Shown here one piece after another: positions 60,916-64,000 of a stretch of 64,000 nucleotides of DNA; position 1 is the stretch's first letter, and every line of letters starts with the position of its first letter. Under the pieces are notes generated by a model, which worked only from the letters and a program-made list of their open reading frames with translations, had not been told where the DNA came from and did not search any database. The position numbers and the translations under genes are program-made. Source of the stretch: Petrosia ficiformis (Eukaryota; Porifera; Demospongiae; Haplosclerida; Petrosiidae); NCBI GenBank assembly GCA_947044365.1, contig OX345638.1, positions 6,705,201 through 6,769,200 of the forward strand, in the 5' to 3' direction.

Positions 60916-63690
60916 AACAACTAAACATAATCAATGATGTCAAAAATGCCAAGAAATCCGACTACAGTCACCAAACGCCATTTTGTTCGTTTTTAAAGTG
61001 TGGCCTGTTTGATACGAGATTAACATATACTTCTCCAGGGTAACATAGTTACATCGATTGGCTTCCTATCAGCTCAGGATTCTAAATTACTGAGTTAGGT
61101 GGACTCTCTAGGCTCCATTTGTTAGTTTAAGAAAGCAGCAAGACAAGTGTTTGGAAGAGAATAAAATATGGTAGTAGTCAACTAGCAATGGCCACACATT
61201 CTCAGCTTGATGATGATTCAACTTTACAATCTTAATATTTTTTGATACAGTATGAAATTACTATAAACAGATATAGGAAAATCAGTAAATTGATGCCTGA
61301 CAAGTTAATACATGATCTATGTAGTTACTATGCTATATGTATACTGTATTGCTAGTTCATTACTGGCCAATTCGAGCAATTATCATCTAAGTGTATGAAT
61401 AATAATAGTACTAACCTGTATGAGATGTAGGGATTGGATGATTTATTGTATTGCTATCCTGTACTTGATCCCTAGTATACTCTTTAGCATAAGAGAATCA
61501 GTTGATATTAACTTATAATAATAATGTATTATATACCTGTAGTGGATGTTTCAAGGAATCTACTGATATATATTTTTCTTGTATTACAATCTATTCCAGT
61601 TAGTGTTACTGGATGTCTCAAACGTTCCTCAGGATCACAGGATAGTTTACCCCATACAGTAATCAAACAAGATGGAGGAATGGGAAGATCACTTGATCCA
61701 AATAGATCAGCATCTCTCTTCATAAGCTGAGATGATAGAAATTGTTAAGACATGTAATACAGATTTCAATTTCAACAGATAATCATTATTAATAGTATCT
61801 TACTCTCAGAGGTTCCTTGTGAGGTTCAATACTCCATCCTCTATACGCTACTTGTTCCATACTAACACTATCAAGTTCAATATATCCATTCACTGGATTC
61901 AGGAATGAAAATCTAATCATCTCGTCCTTTTCAGCACTATGATGATTCTCTTTAATATACTATAAAATGATAATAAATATTAGTGAATATAAGAATACGT
62001 TATTATAATTAAATCACCTCTAGGAATACCTTTACATTTTGCACCACCATAAATGTCATTTTCCATTTGTTACATCCTGCCCTCTCATAATAAATTCCAC
62101 CAGTGTATATATTATCAGGTACACCAGAGTCATTAGGAACTTGTACTATATGTAGAATATACAAGCACTTAATACTTCATTATGTAACAATATGTATATA
62201 CCTCCTTTTGAGATAGAGAGATGTGTTTGTGTTTCCCCATCAGTATCACTACTAGGATCCTTATCCTTATCAACATTGCCAGTGGACGGAACATCAACTA
62301 AAATTATAATAGATAATAGTACAGTATTCATAACATTCTATTAATATCCTAACCATAACCTGATGAGGGTGGTGTTTTATCATCAATATTGCTACTAGGA
62401 TGCTCTTCAGTATTGTCAACATCAACTAATAATAATTATAATAAACAATAAAAAAAGCATTGATAATATACTAATAATATCCTAACCATGTCCTGATTTG
62501 GACTGCGTTTTACTATCAGTATCACTACTGGTATCCTTATCTTCTGATGAAGAGTCAGTATTAGACACATCACTCTGAACATCACCTATAATTATTGTAA
62601 TTGATATTTAAACACTGTTATTAATATTATAATATCCTAACCATGTTCAGATGTGGTTTGTATTTCATTATCTGTATCACTACTAGGTGGATCTTGGTCT
62701 TCTGAAGGTAGGTCAATATGAAATTGAACATCAGCTAATAAATATTTAAATACTGTTATTAATTAATATTATAATATCCTAACCATGTTCAGATGTGGAT
62801 TGCGTTTCACTATCAGTATCACTAGTATCTTCTACATCAGATGAGATGTGTGAATTACGACCATTAGTCTTCTTACCAATGCCCATTATACAAAACTTGG
62901 AACGAACTATCATTCCATACTGACTATTAGTATAGAATTTACCACCATTTATGAACTGGAACTTGTATGGTGGTACTGACTCATCTATAGGTGCTGTTAT
63001 GAAACTGAGATATTTAAACTGTCGTGAACTCTTCAGATAGACACAGTGTTGTATTAGTAATTTCACAGGCTGGAGGTACTCTTCAGGAAATGAGATGACA
63101 TATAAAGCACTCACAAGCTCCATTCCTTCGGGAAACTGGAATTTACCCCCAACAAGAGCTTTGATAAGCACTTGTGATGGCAGGATAGTACTTTCTGGGA
63201 AATACATCTTAAACCCATAATCTCCCCAATCCAGAGTGTTCCTTTTAATATGAAACACCTTCTGCTTAGCTATATGAAGATCAGGACCATCTATATAATA
63301 AAAATGAGATTATGACAACAACAGAGATTAGTATATTAATTATATAACATCAATTCTAACCTGGTATAGAAACGATGTCACTGGACCTTTGTGGTACAAG
63401 TGATGATGTCATTCTAGTTTCCTCTAAATGCTTCATTTCCGGTATAGAAATTTCAAGTTCCCTTATTCTCTCTCTCTGCATTTGTAATTCCTCCAAATGC
63501 GGTTCATTATTCTGCTCTGTATTCTGTAGTTCATCTGTTTGTGAAGTTTTATCAACCACTGTTGTGTGTAGTGACTTCACTTCTATAATGAGAGAATACG
63601 TTTTGAAGTTCTGTTAATTCCAAACAGGACATGACTTACCTGACTTTAACTCTTTTGTTTTAATTTCCAACAAAGTCTGTAGTTCCTCTA
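60331..63690 (-). CDS. Gene A2: coiled coil - ZU5 - acidic exons - beta region - CARD-like protein, 5' part outside
   Basis: Exons (high to low): 63640-63690, 63361-63582 (coil), 62784-63290 (ZU5), 62642-62734, 62487-62585, 62360-62425, 62202-62297 (acidic), 62018-62145, 61804-61959, 61537-61726 (beta region), 60331-60695 (CARD-like, TAG). All junctions are in phase. The ZU5 shows LDWGDYGFKMYFPESTI and LIKALVGGKFQFPEGMELV. The beta exons have the same lengths as their gene C counterparts (128 and 156 nt) and shared residues (FGSSDLPIPPSC). The product parallels the C-terminal half of gene C; whether a ROCO part lies to the right cannot be seen. Confidence 0.8.
62202..62734 (-). repeat. Array of four homologous acidic exons in A2
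   Basis: Each phase 1-1 exon (93, 99, 66, 96 nt) starts with a DV motif and carries a PSSDTD or SNIDD run, then often an SE/SG-H ending. The 3' end of the ZU5 exon (DVEDTSDTDSETQSTSEHG) is a fifth copy. Low-complexity acidic linker that grows by exon duplication. Confidence 0.8.
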
Positions 63691-63802
63691 CTATATATAC
63701 GTATATATAATTATTACAATAAGATCAATGTTAATAAAGTATTGACTATACATTATTAACAAATATATACATATGCACACTGCACAGTAGTTATTATAAT
63801 AT

Positions 63803-64000
63803 GCTCTGCTCAAAGATTTAAAGAAAGATTTTAAAATCTCAGATTTATCCTACAACATTTTTATATAGATTACTACTCCACCCACAAGAAATAGAGGAAA
63901 GGTTATAAAATCTCAGAACAGGTTTATGGAAGTTAATAAAGTATGTGCAGTAGTCAACTGGGTCATTCTGAGTGTCATGAGATAGTGAAAATGTGTATTG
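63803..64000. repeat. Copy of gene C intron sequence (9765-9985) at right edge
   Basis: Matches the intron between the last two exons of gene C, with a ~22-bp deletion near 63960. The first ~80 bp also recur at 60835-60915. This implies that the coil-ZU5-beta block of A2 sits inside what was that intron, and that another gene C-like unit continues beyond the window. Confidence 0.85.

Noticed and set aside
61424..61484. Possible extra exon of A2 between the beta region and CARD exon
   Set aside because: Splice-like borders exist, but the phase-1 reading meets a stop (GGATAG...TAA). Direct joining of 61537 to 60695 is in frame without it.

Overview
The window looks like an invertebrate nuclear genome, most likely a demosponge. 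The evidence is AT-rich sequence, very short introns (often 40-150 bp), GT-AG splicing, abundant MITE-like repeats, and a dense cluster of death-fold, ROCO, ZU5 and TRAF-type genes of the kind early-branching metazoans carry in expanded families. The taxon is an inference; no species-diagnostic gene is visible. All exon models were assembled by eye from splice sites, reading phase and domain recognition.

Layout. (1) 1-1530: 3' end of a Ty3/gypsy pol gene plus a probable LTR. (2) 2062-9843 and 53146-60915: two copies of a ~7.8 kb segmental duplication. Each carries a minus-strand gene, Death - unnamed central domain - RING-like - TRAF zinc finger. In the right copy (B2) the gene continues into a CARD-like exon; in the left copy (B1) those 3' exons are absent from the window. 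(3) 9259-22799, minus: gene C, a ~28-exon gene encoding ~1,870 residues: Death - ROCO-like NTPase with degenerate G motifs - long coiled coil - ZU5 - beta-rich region - CARD-like helical domain. (4) 22800-30478: gene-poor stretch with fold-back elements, two hAT-like MITEs, a decayed Crypton/KIAA1958-like recombinase and possible lysine-rich plus-strand exons. (5) 30479-39749, minus: gene E, built from TM exons, a CARD-like exon, ZU5, a beta region, further TM exons and a terminal Death-like exon. (6) 40609-47533, minus: gene D, an intact-looking ROCO GTPase followed by a tandem coiled-coil exon array, a CARD-like exon, three copies of a tiny exon and a terminal exon. (7) 60331-63690, minus: gene A2, a paralogue of the 3' half of gene C, running off the right edge.

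Common theme. Nearly every exon after the NTPase exons is phase 1-1, so exons can be duplicated, swapped or skipped without changing frame. The locus shows this at every scale: 110-bp exon triplets, ~330-bp coil pairs, a 1.23-kb block, a ~1-kb block in gene E, and the 7.8-kb segment. Death, CARD, TRAF/RING, ROCO and ZU5 modules are those of innate-immune and cell-death signalling scaffolds. I infer a modular, rapidly reshuffling receptor/adaptor cluster; no function is demonstrated here.
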